DNA from: DASRDU01 sp046331565
GTDB taxonomy: Bacteria; Acidobacteriota; Blastocatellia; RBC074
Direction of reading: 5' to 3'
Assembly: GCA_046331565.1 (NCBI GenBank)
Contig: JAXLQP010000008.1
Coordinates: forward strand, 181,383 to 245,382
DNA length: 64,000 bases
Shown: positions 9,276-18,176 of the stretch, piece after piece
Layout of the letters: the number at the start of each line of letters is the position of its first letter
Position numbering within the stretch: position 1 is the first letter of the stretch
Notes under the pieces: model-generated
The model's input: only the letters and a program-made list of their open reading frames with translations
Told to the model about the DNA's origin: nothing
Databases searched by the model: none
Position numbers and translations under genes: made by a program

Positions 9276-10226
9276 ATGCGTATCTGGCTTTCCAAAAACA
9301 GTGAAGTCCCGATTCGGGAACAGCTTTCCACGCAAATCCTGCTCGGCATTGCCAGCAGCGATCTGAAGCCGGGGCAGAAGCTGCCGAGCACGCGCGAAAT
9401 GGCGCGGCGCTTCAAAATTCACGCCAACACGGTCAGCGCCGTTTACAGCGACCTGGCGCGGCGCGGCTGGGTGGACTTTCGCAAGGGCAGCGGCGTTTAT
9501 GTGCGCGCCTTCGAAGAACGCGCCAAAGACAATGCCCGCCTTGATGCCACGCTTGAACTTGACCAGTTGATCTCGAATTTCTTTCAGATTGCGCGCAGCA
9601 AGGGTTATTCGCTCAATGAAATTCAGGGTCGCGTCGAACGAATGCTGACGCTGCAACCGCCCGATCATTTTCTGATCATCGAACCCGACTCTGAACTGCG
9701 GCAGATTATGGCGGCTGAAATCAGCGAAGCGACGGGCTTTCGCGCGCTCGCAGTTGACCTCAGGGAATGCGCTTATTCGAACGCGCTGACCGGAGCCGCG
9801 CCAGTGGCTTTGTACACGCACGCTGAAGCCGTGCGCCCGGCGCTGCCAGCCAGCCATTCCTGCACGCTGGTGCATTCGCGTTCGGTTCCCGAAGCGGTCA
9901 GCGGATACACGCGACCGGGGCCTGATGAACTTGTGGCTGTGGCTTCGCGCTGGCCTGATTTTCTGCGCTGGGCGCGGGCTTTTCTGGTGGCTGCCGGGCT
10001 TGACCCTGATGCACTGAGTTTTCGTGATGCGCGTGAAAAAGGCTGGCAGAAAGGCCTGCGCTCCTGTTCCTTTGTCATCACCGATGTCGTGACGGCGAAG
10101 CAGTTGCCTGACGGATGCACGGCGCGCATCTTTCGCGTCATTGCTGATTCATCGCTCGATGAATTGCGGGAACTGGTCAGGCAACTGCCCGTTCCGGCCA
10201 GCCTGTCGGCGGCTCAGGGGGGTTAG
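9276..10226 (+). CDS. GntR-family transcriptional regulator with uncharacterised C-terminal domain
   Basis: 316 residues from the ATG at 9276, preceded by AGGAAGGAA; an in-frame TTG at 9198 would add 26 residues lacking family character. Residues 1-75 form a typical GntR winged helix: VPIREQLSTQILLGI, KLPSTREMARRF and the recognition region HANTVSAVYSDLARRGWV. The remaining 230 residues are neither an aminotransferase (MocR) nor the short YtrA tail, but an alpha/beta region starting near LIIEPDSELRQIMAAEI. This probably senses an unknown ligand or partner. No target operon is obvious; the neighbouring peptidase is convergent. Confidence 0.85.
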   Translation: MRIWLSKNSEVPIREQLSTQILLGIASSDLKPGQKLPSTREMARRFKIHANTVSAVYSDLARRGWVDFRKGSGVYVRAFEERAKDNARLDATLELDQLISNFFQIARSKGYSLNEIQGRVERMLTLQPPDHFLIIEPDSELRQIMAAEISEATGFRALAVDLRECAYSNALTGAAPVALYTHAEAVRPALPASHSCTLVHSRSVPEAVSGYTRPGPDELVAVASRWPDFLRWARAFLVAAGLDPDALSFRDAREKGWQKGLRSCSFVITDVVTAKQLPDGCTARIFRVIADSSLDELRELVRQLPVPASLSAAQGG

Positions 10227-10291
10227 CTCACTTCGCGTTTGCAGAGTGGTGATTATTTCAAATCACGAATCTGAAATCGTCCGGTCACGGT

Positions 10292-12985
10292 TTACTTGCC
10301 ATTGCTGACGCTTTCGCTTGCCAGCACGTCGTAGTTGTAATTGATCAGCATCCGCTTCGGCTGCTTGGGCAGCATGACCTGAAATTCCTTTGTCGTGGTA
10401 TTGCCGATGGCGGTCACGGTGCCAAGCCTGATGATGTTTCCGTCAAACTCGGCATACAGCGGAACAGGCATCGCAAAATTTTCTGACACATCGCTCTGCG
10501 TCAGCGTGCCTTTGAGCAGGCATTTGCCGTCGCCCTGCGGCGTCAGGCTGTAATCAAGCCGGTATCGCGGGATTTCACGACCATAGACCCATTGCAGGAA
10601 GAACCAGTCCATCCGCTTGTTCCCGGCCAGATCCATCGCCGGAGTCATATGCTTTTCCACAACCTGCTTGAAGCTTTCGGTCGAAGCGTTCTGGTTATAA
10701 TGCGTTTTGACGAAATCCTGCATCATCGCCATAAACGCCTTGTCGCCCGTCTCCCGGCTCCACATCATCTGTCGCAGCATGTGCAGCACATAACCGCCCT
10801 TGTTGTAAGCCAGCATCTGATAGGCTCGCGGATACTTTGAGAAACCCGCGCGATAACCAAGCCACAGCGGAGCGACATCGGTGGCGCGCAGGTTGAATTC
10901 GTTTTTCTGCACGATGCCTTCCTGAGCGTGCTTCCAGTATTTCAGATACTTGTCTGATTTCGGCTCAGTGATCTGCAAATACAGTCCGGCGGAAAAGAAC
11001 GCAAAGCCTTCTGACAACCACTGATCGTGATAGGACGACCAGCCGACGATGTGGCCCCACCACTGATGCGAAACTTCGTGCGCGTTGACCTCATCAATGA
11101 ATTCGTTGAGGCTCGAATTGATGTTGCCCATCAGCATATAACGCTGCGTCGAATCGAGGTAAGCAATCAGCGGCAGGTAGACCAGCGATGGCCACGACTG
11201 GCCGAAAAAGGCCTGTGGCTGTTGTGTAATCGCCACGCGGCCATAAGGCAGCGGGCCGAAATACCTGGTAAAGATGCGCACTGAATTCTGCGCTTCAACC
11301 AGGCTGTTGCCGATCAGCCGCGACGGTGTCATCGCGCCGATGCCCGTGTTGCGCAATCCGTCAGGCATCTCAGACACGGCATAACCTTCGATCTGATATT
11401 TGGTATCGGCATCGGCGACCTCCTGCTTTTTGAAGCTGCCGTAATTGAAACCGGCCACCGCCAGCGGCGTCTCAGAAACCCACTGCGAAGCGGCATAGTC
11501 GCCGTCCTGCCATTCCTTCACCCGGTTGCCGACGCTGACGAGCGTATATTTTTTCGGCACCTTGAAGGTCAGATCAAAGGTGGCGCGATCTCTGAATGAA
11601 TTGACGCTCGGATACCAGCTCGTGCGCGCCATCACTGCAAAATTACCGCCGCCCGCGTCCAGCAGTACCTTGTCGCCCTGATAATCAATCGTGATTTTGT
11701 ACTTGCGCCCCCTGCTGAGAGGTTCCGGCAGAATGGCATAAAACGAGCCGTCCTTCTTCTTGTCTTCCTGAATGAAATCGGTTTCGCGGTCACCGAGACT
11801 CACCTTTGAAACGCGCAGTTCCGGCAGCAGGCCGAAACTCAGCACCCGCTCGCCGTCAATCAGCGGCACAAAAGTAATTTCAGCCGTTGCAGTCAGCCTC
11901 TCGCCTTTGATGGCGTTATCCAGCCGGTAATGCTCGACATCAATCACGCGCTTGTCCTCTTCAGAACTGGCCGTGCCTTTTTTGTATTCGCTGTCAAAGT
12001 GGCCCGAATAGAGCAGGCCCGCATCCTTTGCCTGCCAGTCAGCATTGAGCAGCACAACCTCTTCGCAATCGTGCGCGCCGTAAGGCCGGGCGTGAAAGCG
12101 CAGGTCGTTGTGCTTTTTGCCGAAGATGTAAGCGTTGAATGACGGCACCCGTTTCTGGTTATAAAGATCAGTCAGAATCTCAGCTTCGATGTTCTCGCCG
12201 CTGCCTCTTTCGCGGTTTCGCATCCGGTTCTGAAAATCCCTGAGCGTGTCCAGCGCCTGGCCATCGGCGGCTCCGGCGGCCTGGCCCTGCTTTTTGATTT
12301 CGTCGTAAGTGTCATCAGAAAAGACCAGCACTGCCCGCGCAAACGGTTCGCTGACTGAATCCTTGTCAGTCACGGCCTTCAGGTAATCGCGCTCAATAAA
12401 CATCGCCGGGGTCAGCGTGAATTCACCATCGCCGGTAAAGACTCCGATAGCGACGCGGCTGAGCACCGGCGGCAGAAAGCTGATGCGCCCGCTGCGCAGC
12501 GTCAGTGTCGCCGTGTCACGTTTGAGCGTCAGATTGCTGACCGTAAAAGTTTCACCAGGCCTGCCATCACGCAGCGCGCGATAATTCGAATCACTGTTCG
12601 GCGTGATCGCGCCTTTTGCGCCAACGCTGACTTCAGCGCGTGTTTCGGCCAGTTCCAGTTTGATTTCAAGCGTCACAGGCCGCGACGCTTCAACCGTCAC
12701 TTTTTTCTCAATGGCCTTGAATCCGTTGCGGGTAATGGTCACGAGATAACTGCCGGGTGCAAGGCCTTCGACTTTGAAAGCGCCCTGCTCGTCAGTAGTG
12801 GCGTTGCGCGTTTCGCCGGTTGTTTCAGGGCGAATCGTCACCTGTGCGCCAGCGACGATGGCATTGTTGGGATCTCTGACCGTTCCGGTAATCGTGCCTG
12901 AATTCTGAGCCGCACCAGCACTGATAAAAGTCAGCGCCGAAAGGCAGGCCAAAGCAGCGACGAGCATAAGCTGAAGATAGCGCAT
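10292..12985 (-). CDS. M1-family zinc aminopeptidase-like protein with N-terminal carboxypeptidase-regulatory-like domain
   Basis: 897 residues from the ATG at 12985, with GGAGG five bases upstream; a TTG at 13000 is less likely. A signal peptide (LMLVAALACLSALTFISAGA) is followed by a regulatory-like beta-sandwich (about 27-115: GTITGTVRDPNNAIVAGAQV). The gluzincin site is HEVSH at 636-640 with the third zinc ligand Glu659 in WLSEGFAFF, which is the HExxH-x18-E spacing of M1 peptidases. The usual GAMEN exopeptidase loop is replaced by a divergent sequence (QPQAFFGQSWPSL, about 602-614), so aminopeptidase specificity is uncertain. Location is probably periplasm or outer surface. A gene-free gap of about 190 bases lies upstream. 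Confidence 0.9.
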   Translation of the reverse strand: MRYLQLMLVAALACLSALTFISAGAAQNSGTITGTVRDPNNAIVAGAQVTIRPETTGETRNATTDEQGAFKVEGLAPGSYLVTITRNGFKAIEKKVTVEASRPVTLEIKLELAETRAEVSVGAKGAITPNSDSNYRALRDGRPGETFTVSNLTLKRDTATLTLRSGRISFLPPVLSRVAIGVFTGDGEFTLTPAMFIERDYLKAVTDKDSVSEPFARAVLVFSDDTYDEIKKQGQAAGAADGQALDTLRDFQNRMRNRERGSGENIEAEILTDLYNQKRVPSFNAYIFGKKHNDLRFHARPYGAHDCEEVVLLNADWQAKDAGLLYSGHFDSEYKKGTASSEEDKRVIDVEHYRLDNAIKGERLTATAEITFVPLIDGERVLSFGLLPELRVSKVSLGDRETDFIQEDKKKDGSFYAILPEPLSRGRKYKITIDYQGDKVLLDAGGGNFAVMARTSWYPSVNSFRDRATFDLTFKVPKKYTLVSVGNRVKEWQDGDYAASQWVSETPLAVAGFNYGSFKKQEVADADTKYQIEGYAVSEMPDGLRNTGIGAMTPSRLIGNSLVEAQNSVRIFTRYFGPLPYGRVAITQQPQAFFGQSWPSLVYLPLIAYLDSTQRYMLMGNINSSLNEFIDEVNAHEVSHQWWGHIVGWSSYHDQWLSEGFAFFSAGLYLQITEPKSDKYLKYWKHAQEGIVQKNEFNLRATDVAPLWLGYRAGFSKYPRAYQMLAYNKGGYVLHMLRQMMWSRETGDKAFMAMMQDFVKTHYNQNASTESFKQVVEKHMTPAMDLAGNKRMDWFFLQWVYGREIPRYRLDYSLTPQGDGKCLLKGTLTQSDVSENFAMPVPLYAEFDGNIIRLGTVTAIGNTTTKEFQVMLPKQPKRMLINYNYDVLASESVSNGK

Positions 12986-13174
12986 GTAATCCTCCGACAA
13001 ATTGTGGCGAAGAGCGGGGCCGGAAAGCTGATGAAAAATGAAAATCTGTTTTCAGTCAGGATGAACGCCGGAGCAGGCGATAACGGGGGTTTTTCATGGC
13101 TGACTGTGCGTGACTGAGCGGCAGGAGTTTACCACTTCTCAGAAAAAGCGAAAACTGATAAGTCGGCTGATGGC

Positions 13175-14059
13175 CTAAGCACGCGGATGAAATTTCCGGT
13201 ATGACTTGCGCAGTCTTTCATCCGTGACGTGCGTGTAAATCTGTGTCGTGCTGATGTCTGAATGTCCGAGCATCAGTTGCACTGAACGCAGGTCGGCGCC
13301 GTGTTCGAGCAGCACGGTGGCAAAGCTGTGGCGCAGCGTGTGCGGCGTGACATTCGGCAACCCGGCCAGGCGGGCATAGTCGGTGACAATCTTCCAGAAT
13401 TTCTGGCGCGTGACCTGGCGTCCGCCCTTTTCGACAAAAAGCAGATGCGACGAAGCGCCATTGAGCAAACGCATGCGCACGGGCATGTATCTGGTCAGCC
13501 AGTCCAGCGCCGAACGGCCCATCGGCACGCGCCGCTGTTTGCTGCCCTTGCCAAAACAATTCAGATAACCGGCTTCCCATTCAATATCGGCCAGCTTCAG
13601 CATCACCAGTTCCGACACGCGCAATCCGGTCGCATACATCAGTTCAAGCATGGCGCGATCACGCAGCCCGGTTTCGGTTTCGACATCCGCCTGAGCGAGC
13701 AGTTCGTTGACCTGTTCGAGTGACAGAAAAACGGGCAGCGTCTGCCAGGCCTTGCGCGCTTCGAGATGTTCCGCCGGGTCTTTTTTGATCAGCCCTTCGC
13801 GTTGCAGGTATTTGTACAGGCCGCGCACCGCCGAGATGAACCGCGTGATGCTGCGTTCATTCAGGCCGTCATCCTTCATCTGCCTGACAACGGTCAGCAG
13901 GTCGGCGCGATCCAGCGTCAGCAGTTCCTTTTCCTGTTTGAGCGCAAATTCAGCCAGCCGCCGCAAATCGTTTTCATAAGCTCCGAGCGTGTTGGCCGAC
14001 AATCCTTTTTCGACGCGACAGTAACTGAAAAACTCCTGCAACACCTGGCGGTCATTCAT
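13175..14059 (-). CDS. xerD: Tyrosine recombinase XerD
   Basis: 294 residues, the usual size for XerD. It resolves chromosome dimers at dif with XerC and FtsK. The catalytic set is complete: Arg147 (TGLRVSEL), Lys171 (GKGSKQR), His240 and Arg243 (HTLRHSF), His266 (LGHSDIS) and Tyr275 (IYTHV). The N-terminal SAM-like core-binding domain covers about 1-95. No XerC or phage gene is nearby, so a housekeeping role is more likely than a mobile-element integrase. The ATG at 14059 fits the family N-terminus. Confidence 0.94.
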   Translation of the reverse strand: MNDRQVLQEFFSYCRVEKGLSANTLGAYENDLRRLAEFALKQEKELLTLDRADLLTVVRQMKDDGLNERSITRFISAVRGLYKYLQREGLIKKDPAEHLEARKAWQTLPVFLSLEQVNELLAQADVETETGLRDRAMLELMYATGLRVSELVMLKLADIEWEAGYLNCFGKGSKQRRVPMGRSALDWLTRYMPVRMRLLNGASSHLLFVEKGGRQVTRQKFWKIVTDYARLAGLPNVTPHTLRHSFATVLLEHGADLRSVQLMLGHSDISTTQIYTHVTDERLRKSYRKFHPRA

Positions 14060-14208
14060 CGTGGCTTCGGTTCTCCTTTCGTCAGAACGTCAGAATCACT
14101 CTCAATGTAGCGCAAAATGCCCGTTTGACAAAATTTTCAGCGCAACCCTAGAATGCCGCGTCCGCAGAAATCGAATCCCTGAAACTCTGAAAGGAATTAA
14201 AAACACCC

Positions 14209-14403
14209 ATGCCTGTCAGTCCTGATCTGCTGGAAATTCTTGTCTGCCCGGCCTGCAAGGCGAAAGTCGAACTCAAGGCTGATGGCAGCGGGTTGAAGTG
14301 CATCGCCTGCCACCGCGTTTATCCGATCCGCGATGAGATTCCGGTGATGCTGGTTGACGAGGCCAGCATTGAAGACACTGAATCACCTGCTGTGCAGTCA
14401 TAA
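14209..14403 (+). CDS. Trm112-family small zinc-ribbon-like protein
   Basis: 64 residues, typical of the bacterial YcaR/UPF0434 members of the Trm112 family. Four cysteines are present: CPAC at about 15-18 and CIAC at about 33-36, then the conserved HRVYPIRDEIPVML. In eukaryotes and archaea Trm112 activates methyltransferases; the bacterial role is less clear. An AAAGGAATT site precedes the ATG. It lies 62 bases upstream of the GT9 gene on the same strand and may be co-transcribed with it. Confidence 0.9.
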   Translation: MPVSPDLLEILVCPACKAKVELKADGSGLKCIACHRVYPIRDEIPVMLVDEASIEDTESPAVQS

Positions 14404-14465
14404 TAATCATCCATCTTTATCAGTCCCCTGCCCTGCTTTGCTGACCGTTCGCCCGGCCCCGTCTT

Positions 14466-15548
14466 ATGTCCGTTCCGCTCTTCCAGCAACTGCCTGAAAA
14501 TTCGCGGGTGCTGTTCATCCGGTTGCGCAACCTGGGCGAAGCAGTGCTGGACACGGCCAATTTGCGCGCGCTCAAACGCTGGCGGCCTGACCTGCAGATT
14601 ACCACTCTGGTCGAAGCGATTTATACTGATCTTTACGCCGCTGATCCTGACGTTGAAGCCATTCCGCTTGAGCGCACCCATCAAAGCCAGCGCAGTTCCT
14701 TCCTTTCGCGGCTGGGCATTATCAGCGAAATCAGAAGCCGGAAGTTCGCCGCCGTCGTCAACCTGCACGGCGGGCCGACGAGCGCGCAACTGACCTTTAC
14801 GAGCGGCGCGCGTTATCGCATTGGCGCGGCGCACTTTCGTCACGGCTACGCCTACAATTACCGTGTGCCGCCCGCTGAAGAAATTCTGCATCGTGACCGC
14901 GAAAGCCTGCACACAGTTGAATCACAGTTTGCCTGGTTCAGATGGCTTGGCTTGCCCGATAGTAACCCGGGGCCGACACAGCTTTTTGTCGAACCGGCGA
15001 TGCGCGCGGCGGCTCAGACCGCCCTGCGCGCGGCGGGGCTTAATCCGGCAGCGCCTTACGCCGTGCTGGCCCCGACCAATGAGTTTTACACCAAACGCTG
15101 GATGCCTGATCGTTACGCGGCGGTCGCGGAGCAGTTGATTGCGCAGGGCTGGCAGGTGGTAATGACCGGCGCGCCAACCGCCGAACAGCGCGCACAACTG
15201 CACAGCGTCAGCGAAGCCAGCCGTCATCATCTGCCCGCGCTGAGTTCGCTGAGCATCGGTGAACTGACCGCGCTGATTGCCGACAGCGGCTTGTTCGTTG
15301 GCAATGACAGCGGCCCGGCGCACATTGCCGCCGCCGTGCAGACGCCGCTCGTCGTGCTGTTCGGCCCGGCCAGTGCCGTGCGCTGGCGTCCCTGGCACAG
15401 CGCGCCTGCTGAAATTGTGCAGAACTATTTTCAGTGCAACCCGTGCGCCATGTACCGCTGCGAAGCGTTTGACGAACCTGAGTGCATTCGCTCGATCAGT
15501 GTGGCGCAGGTGATGAAGGCAGTTGAGAAGGTATTGAAGGGCAGATAA
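14466..15548 (+). CDS. Glycosyltransferase family 9 (heptosyltransferase-like)
   Basis: 360 residues, GT-B fold. The N-terminal segment VLFIRLRNLGEAVLDTANL is the typical nucleotide-sugar enzyme start of the family, and the C-terminal half has FVGNDSGPAHIAAAVQTPLV followed by LFGP, the donor-binding signature of ADP-heptose transferases. It probably adds heptose or a related sugar to lipopolysaccharide core at the inner face of the cytoplasmic membrane. The true donor cannot be read from sequence. A late cysteine cluster (CNPCAMYRC) resembles one seen in many GT9 members. A bidirectional terminator follows at 15570. Confidence 0.9.
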   Translation: MSVPLFQQLPENSRVLFIRLRNLGEAVLDTANLRALKRWRPDLQITTLVEAIYTDLYAADPDVEAIPLERTHQSQRSSFLSRLGIISEIRSRKFAAVVNLHGGPTSAQLTFTSGARYRIGAAHFRHGYAYNYRVPPAEEILHRDRESLHTVESQFAWFRWLGLPDSNPGPTQLFVEPAMRAAAQTALRAAGLNPAAPYAVLAPTNEFYTKRWMPDRYAAVAEQLIAQGWQVVMTGAPTAEQRAQLHSVSEASRHHLPALSSLSIGELTALIADSGLFVGNDSGPAHIAAAVQTPLVVLFGPASAVRWRPWHSAPAEIVQNYFQCNPCAMYRCEAFDEPECIRSISVAQVMKAVEKVLKGR

Positions 15549-15569
15549 TGAGGACCTGTCAGAAAGCAC

Positions 15570-15599
15570 AAAGGGCGATGGGAAATTCCATCGCCCTTT
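15570..15599. terminator. Bidirectional hairpin terminator between convergent genes
   Basis: A perfect 12-bp stem (AAAGGGCGATGG / CCATCGCCCTTT) with loop GAAATT lies between the GT9 gene (+) and the glycine-zipper gene (-). Short A and T runs at the ends of the stem suit both strands. Confidence 0.8.
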
Positions 15600-15627
15600 C
15601 ACCTTGAATCAGCAGGAATGAAACTGG

Positions 15628-16050
15628 TTAGTAACGGCGCTGATTCTCTTTGTGCCGGTGATAAAGATAACCACCAGCCGCACCGGCAATACCACCAATC
15701 ACCACGCCCTTGCGTCCGCCGATCAGGCCACCGAGTACCGCACCGCCAGCCGCACCGATACCCGTCCGGGTAATCGCCCGCTTGTTCCGCTCGCTGCGGT
15801 AATCGCGGTCATCGTAATAACGATCATCACGGTAATTGCGATCATCGTAACGACGGTTGTCAGAGCGCCGATCATCATAGCGGCGGTCGTCGTAACGCTG
15901 ATTATCATAGTTGTTATTATCGTAATAGCTGACCTGACGCGAACGTGTGCGGCACCGATCCTGCGCCATTGCGCCCGGCGCCATCGTGGTAAAGATCAGA
16001 CCCAGAGCCAGCATCGTCAGCACTGCATTTTTGCGAATTGAACTGATCAT
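15628..16050 (-). CDS. Exported glycine-zipper protein with Tyr/Asp/Arg repeat region
   Basis: 140 residues from the ATG at 16050, backed by AGGAGG about six bases upstream. There is a signal peptide (about 1-30, ending near GAMAQ), then a highly charged low-complexity stretch (about 37-85) built of repeats of the YDDRR type. A glycine-zipper membrane segment (about 96-130: GIGAAGGAVLGGLIGGRKG) and the tail YLYHRHKENQRRY follow. This end resembles the 17-kDa antigen / YMGG-type Gly-zipper families that insert into or span the envelope. The repeat region is codon-varied, so it is maintained at protein level. Function unknown. Confidence 0.85.
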   Translation of the reverse strand: MISSIRKNAVLTMLALGLIFTTMAPGAMAQDRCRTRSRQVSYYDNNNYDNQRYDDRRYDDRRSDNRRYDDRNYRDDRYYDDRDYRSERNKRAITRTGIGAAGGAVLGGLIGGRKGVVIGGIAGAAGGYLYHRHKENQRRY

Positions 16051-16387
16051 AAGATCCTCCTGTCGTGCAGCCTCTGGCTGCTTTTTATTTTCTTTGGTCA
16101 AAACTCATTCGGTCTCGCCCGTCCATCAGCTCCTGCTGACTCAAGACCCGCCCGCTTTATTACAAGCATCGTGCCACATCGGCAAAACAACCGGCGTCGG
16201 TTCTCATCAGTGTACGAAGCATTGCTGACACAGCAATTTAACCCGTCACACCGCAAATCAGTCTGCTGCGTCCGACTTTTACCGGCAGCAATTATCAGCA
16301 CCTTTCGGTCAGGCGATCACCCCAAATGGTCAGTCGCCGGGCCATCGCTGCTTGTCAACACGCAGCCCCGGCCTTAGCATACGGCGC
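16051..16387. other. Intergenic region between divergent genes
   Basis: About 340 bases separate the glycine-zipper gene (-) from cofE (+). It must contain both promoters, but no box pair stands out, and no repeat or RNA gene was recognised. Confidence 0.5.
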
Positions 16388-17149
16388 GTGACTGAAACTG
16401 CTGAAATCAGACTCATCGCCATTCGCCACCTGCCTGAAATTGTGCCGGGTGACGAACTCGGTTCATTGATCGTTAATGCGGCTCGCGCTTCGGGCGTGCG
16501 CCTGGCTGATGGCGACGTGCTGGTGATTGCGCAAAAGATCATTTCAAAAGCAGAAGGCCGTCTGGTCAGCCTGGCTTCAGTCACGCCTTCGCCGGGGGCG
16601 CTGGAAATCGCTGAAAAGCAGAACCGCGATCCGCGCCTGATTGAAGTAATTCTTGCTGAATCAGCGCAACTGCTGCGCCGCGACGCGCACGTGCTGATTA
16701 CTGAAACCAGGCACGGCTTTGTCTGCGCCAACGCCGGAGTGGATAAATCAAATGTCAGTGGCGATGAGATGGTTTCGCTGCTGCCCGTTGCGCCGGATGA
16801 ATCGGCACAGCGGCTGCGGCAAAGAATCTGCGATCTGCTTGGCGTCAGTGTCGCGGTCATCATCACCGACACCTTTGGCCGCGCCTGGCGCGAAGGCCTG
16901 ACCAATGCGGCTATCGGAGTGGCCGGAATGAATCCGCTGAAGGATTATCGCGGTGAAAAGGACGATTGCGGCAAAGAACTGTCAGCCACTGTGCTGGCCG
17001 TAGCCGATGAGATTGCCGCCGCCTCAGGCCTGCTGATGCAGAAAAACGCGCGCGTGCCTGTGGTTATTGTGCGCGGCTGTCATTACGAGCCAGGAGATGG
17101 CAGCGCACAGCAACTCATCCGCGCCAGAGAACGTGACCTGTTCCGTTAA
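16388..17149 (+). CDS. cofE: Coenzyme F420-0:L-glutamate ligase
   Basis: 253 residues from a GTG at 16388; a TTG at 16352 would add 12 residues that do not look conserved. CofE adds glutamate residues to F420-0 using GTP. Family landmarks: VPGDELGSLI near the start, DGDVLVIAQKIISKAEGR at about 40-57, TRHGFVCANAGVDKSN at about 107-122, and the metal/GTP region TDTFGRAWREGLTNAAIG at about 160-177. The length fits the stand-alone type without the C-terminal nitroreductase domain of FbiB. It is followed 63 bases later by cofD on the same strand. No good ribosome binding site is visible for either start. Confidence 0.92.
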   Translation: MTETAEIRLIAIRHLPEIVPGDELGSLIVNAARASGVRLADGDVLVIAQKIISKAEGRLVSLASVTPSPGALEIAEKQNRDPRLIEVILAESAQLLRRDAHVLITETRHGFVCANAGVDKSNVSGDEMVSLLPVAPDESAQRLRQRICDLLGVSVAVIITDTFGRAWREGLTNAAIGVAGMNPLKDYRGEKDDCGKELSATVLAVADEIAAASGLLMQKNARVPVVIVRGCHYEPGDGSAQQLIRARERDLFR

Positions 17150-17212
17150 TCTCAATCTCTGATTTCAATCTCTGATTTCAATCTCAAATTTCAGATTTCA
17201 AATCTCAAATCC
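17150..17212. repeat. Simple tandem repeat between cofE and cofD
   Basis: Starting immediately after the cofE stop, the gap is made of near-identical units of the type TCTCTGATTTCAA, then variants such as CAAATTTCAGATTT. Related ATTTCAAATCTG words occur in other gaps of the window (10245-10275, 22897-22912, 37898-37927). Confidence 0.8.
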
Positions 17213-18148
17213 ATGAAGCTCACAGCCCTTGCCGGAGGAGTCGGCGCGTCGAAGCTGCTTGACGGTCTCGCCCGCGCCATCCCGCCTGAAGATATTTCAA
17301 TCATCGTCAACACCGGCGATGACGCTGAGTTTTTCGGTGTTCACGTTTCGCCTGACATTGACATCGTGACATACACGCTCGCGGGCATTGTCAATCGTGA
17401 ACAGGGCTGGGGCATTGCGGGCGACACGTTTCATTGTCTGGAAATGATGGCCAGGTATCGCGGCCCGCAATGGTTCAACCTGGGCGACCGCGACCTGGCG
17501 ACGTGCCTGCATCGCGCCGAACAGATGCGTCGTGGCCGCGCGCTGTCTGAAATTACTGACGAAGTGCGGCGCGCGCTTGGTGTCAGATCGCGCATTCTGC
17601 CGATGACTGACACGGCCACGCCGACCATAGTAATGACTGCCGATGGCCCGCTTCCATTTCAGGAATATTTCGTCAGACACCGCACGCAGATTCCGATTAC
17701 CGGGCTGCGCTTTGAAAACATTGCAGCGGCCCGCCCCGCGCCCGGCGTGATTGAAGCCATTCACGATGCTGACGCGGTTATCATTTGTCCGAGCAATCCG
17801 CTGATCAGCATCGGCCCGATTCTCGCGGTTCCCGGCCTTCGTGATGCACTGAAGGAAACACAGGCAACTGTTGTCGCCATCAGTCCGGTGGTGGGTGGCG
17901 CATCGCTCAAAGGCCCGACTGACCGGATGCTCAGGCAGCTTGGCCTGGAGTCTTCAGCAACGCAGGTGGCAAAGCTCTATCAGGATTTTCTGGACGTTTA
18001 CATCATTGATGAAAAGGACAGCGAAGCGCGGGAAGAGATTGAAAGACTCGGATTGAAAGCGACAGTCACACAGACAGTGATGAGCGGGCCGGAGGAGAAG
18101 CTGGCTCTGGCGCAGGCGACATTGAAGGCGGTGACAAGTGACGAGTGA
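17213..18148 (+). CDS. cofD: 2-phospho-L-lactate (or analogue) transferase, F420 biosynthesis
   Basis: 311 residues. CofD joins the phospho-acid part of a guanylylated precursor to Fo, giving F420-0 or dehydro-F420-0. The N-terminus LAGGVGASKLLDGLARAI is the nucleotide-binding motif, and IVNTGDDAEFFGVHVSPDID (about 31-50) plus the later CPSNPLISIGPIL and SPVVGGASLKGPTDRML are all diagnostic. Which acceptor it prefers (phospholactate, PEP or phosphoglycerate) cannot be read from sequence. With cofE it forms a two-gene set; cofC and the Fo synthase are not in this window. The final codons and stop lie inside a hairpin repeat (18138-18166). Confidence 0.95.
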   Translation: MKLTALAGGVGASKLLDGLARAIPPEDISIIVNTGDDAEFFGVHVSPDIDIVTYTLAGIVNREQGWGIAGDTFHCLEMMARYRGPQWFNLGDRDLATCLHRAEQMRRGRALSEITDEVRRALGVRSRILPMTDTATPTIVMTADGPLPFQEYFVRHRTQIPITGLRFENIAAARPAPGVIEAIHDADAVIICPSNPLISIGPILAVPGLRDALKETQATVVAISPVVGGASLKGPTDRMLRQLGLESSATQVAKLYQDFLDVYIIDEKDSEAREEIERLGLKATVTQTVMSGPEEKLALAQATLKAVTSDE

Positions 18149-18166
18149 AGATTATTCACTCGTCAC
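18138..18166. terminator. Convergent hairpin at the end of cofD
   Basis: A 12-bp perfect stem (GTGACGAGTGAA / TTCACTCGTCAC) with loop GATTA overlaps the cofD stop codon and lies 11 bases from the stop of the convergent PPOX gene. The left arm is part of a small tandem repeat (GTGACAAGTGACGAGTGA) that encodes the last residues of CofD. Confidence 0.75.
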
Positions 18167-18176
18167 TCGCATTTCA

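Noticed and set aside
13175..14059. XerD gene as a mobile-element integrase
   Set aside because: Size and motifs match housekeeping XerD, and no element genes or att-like repeats flank it.
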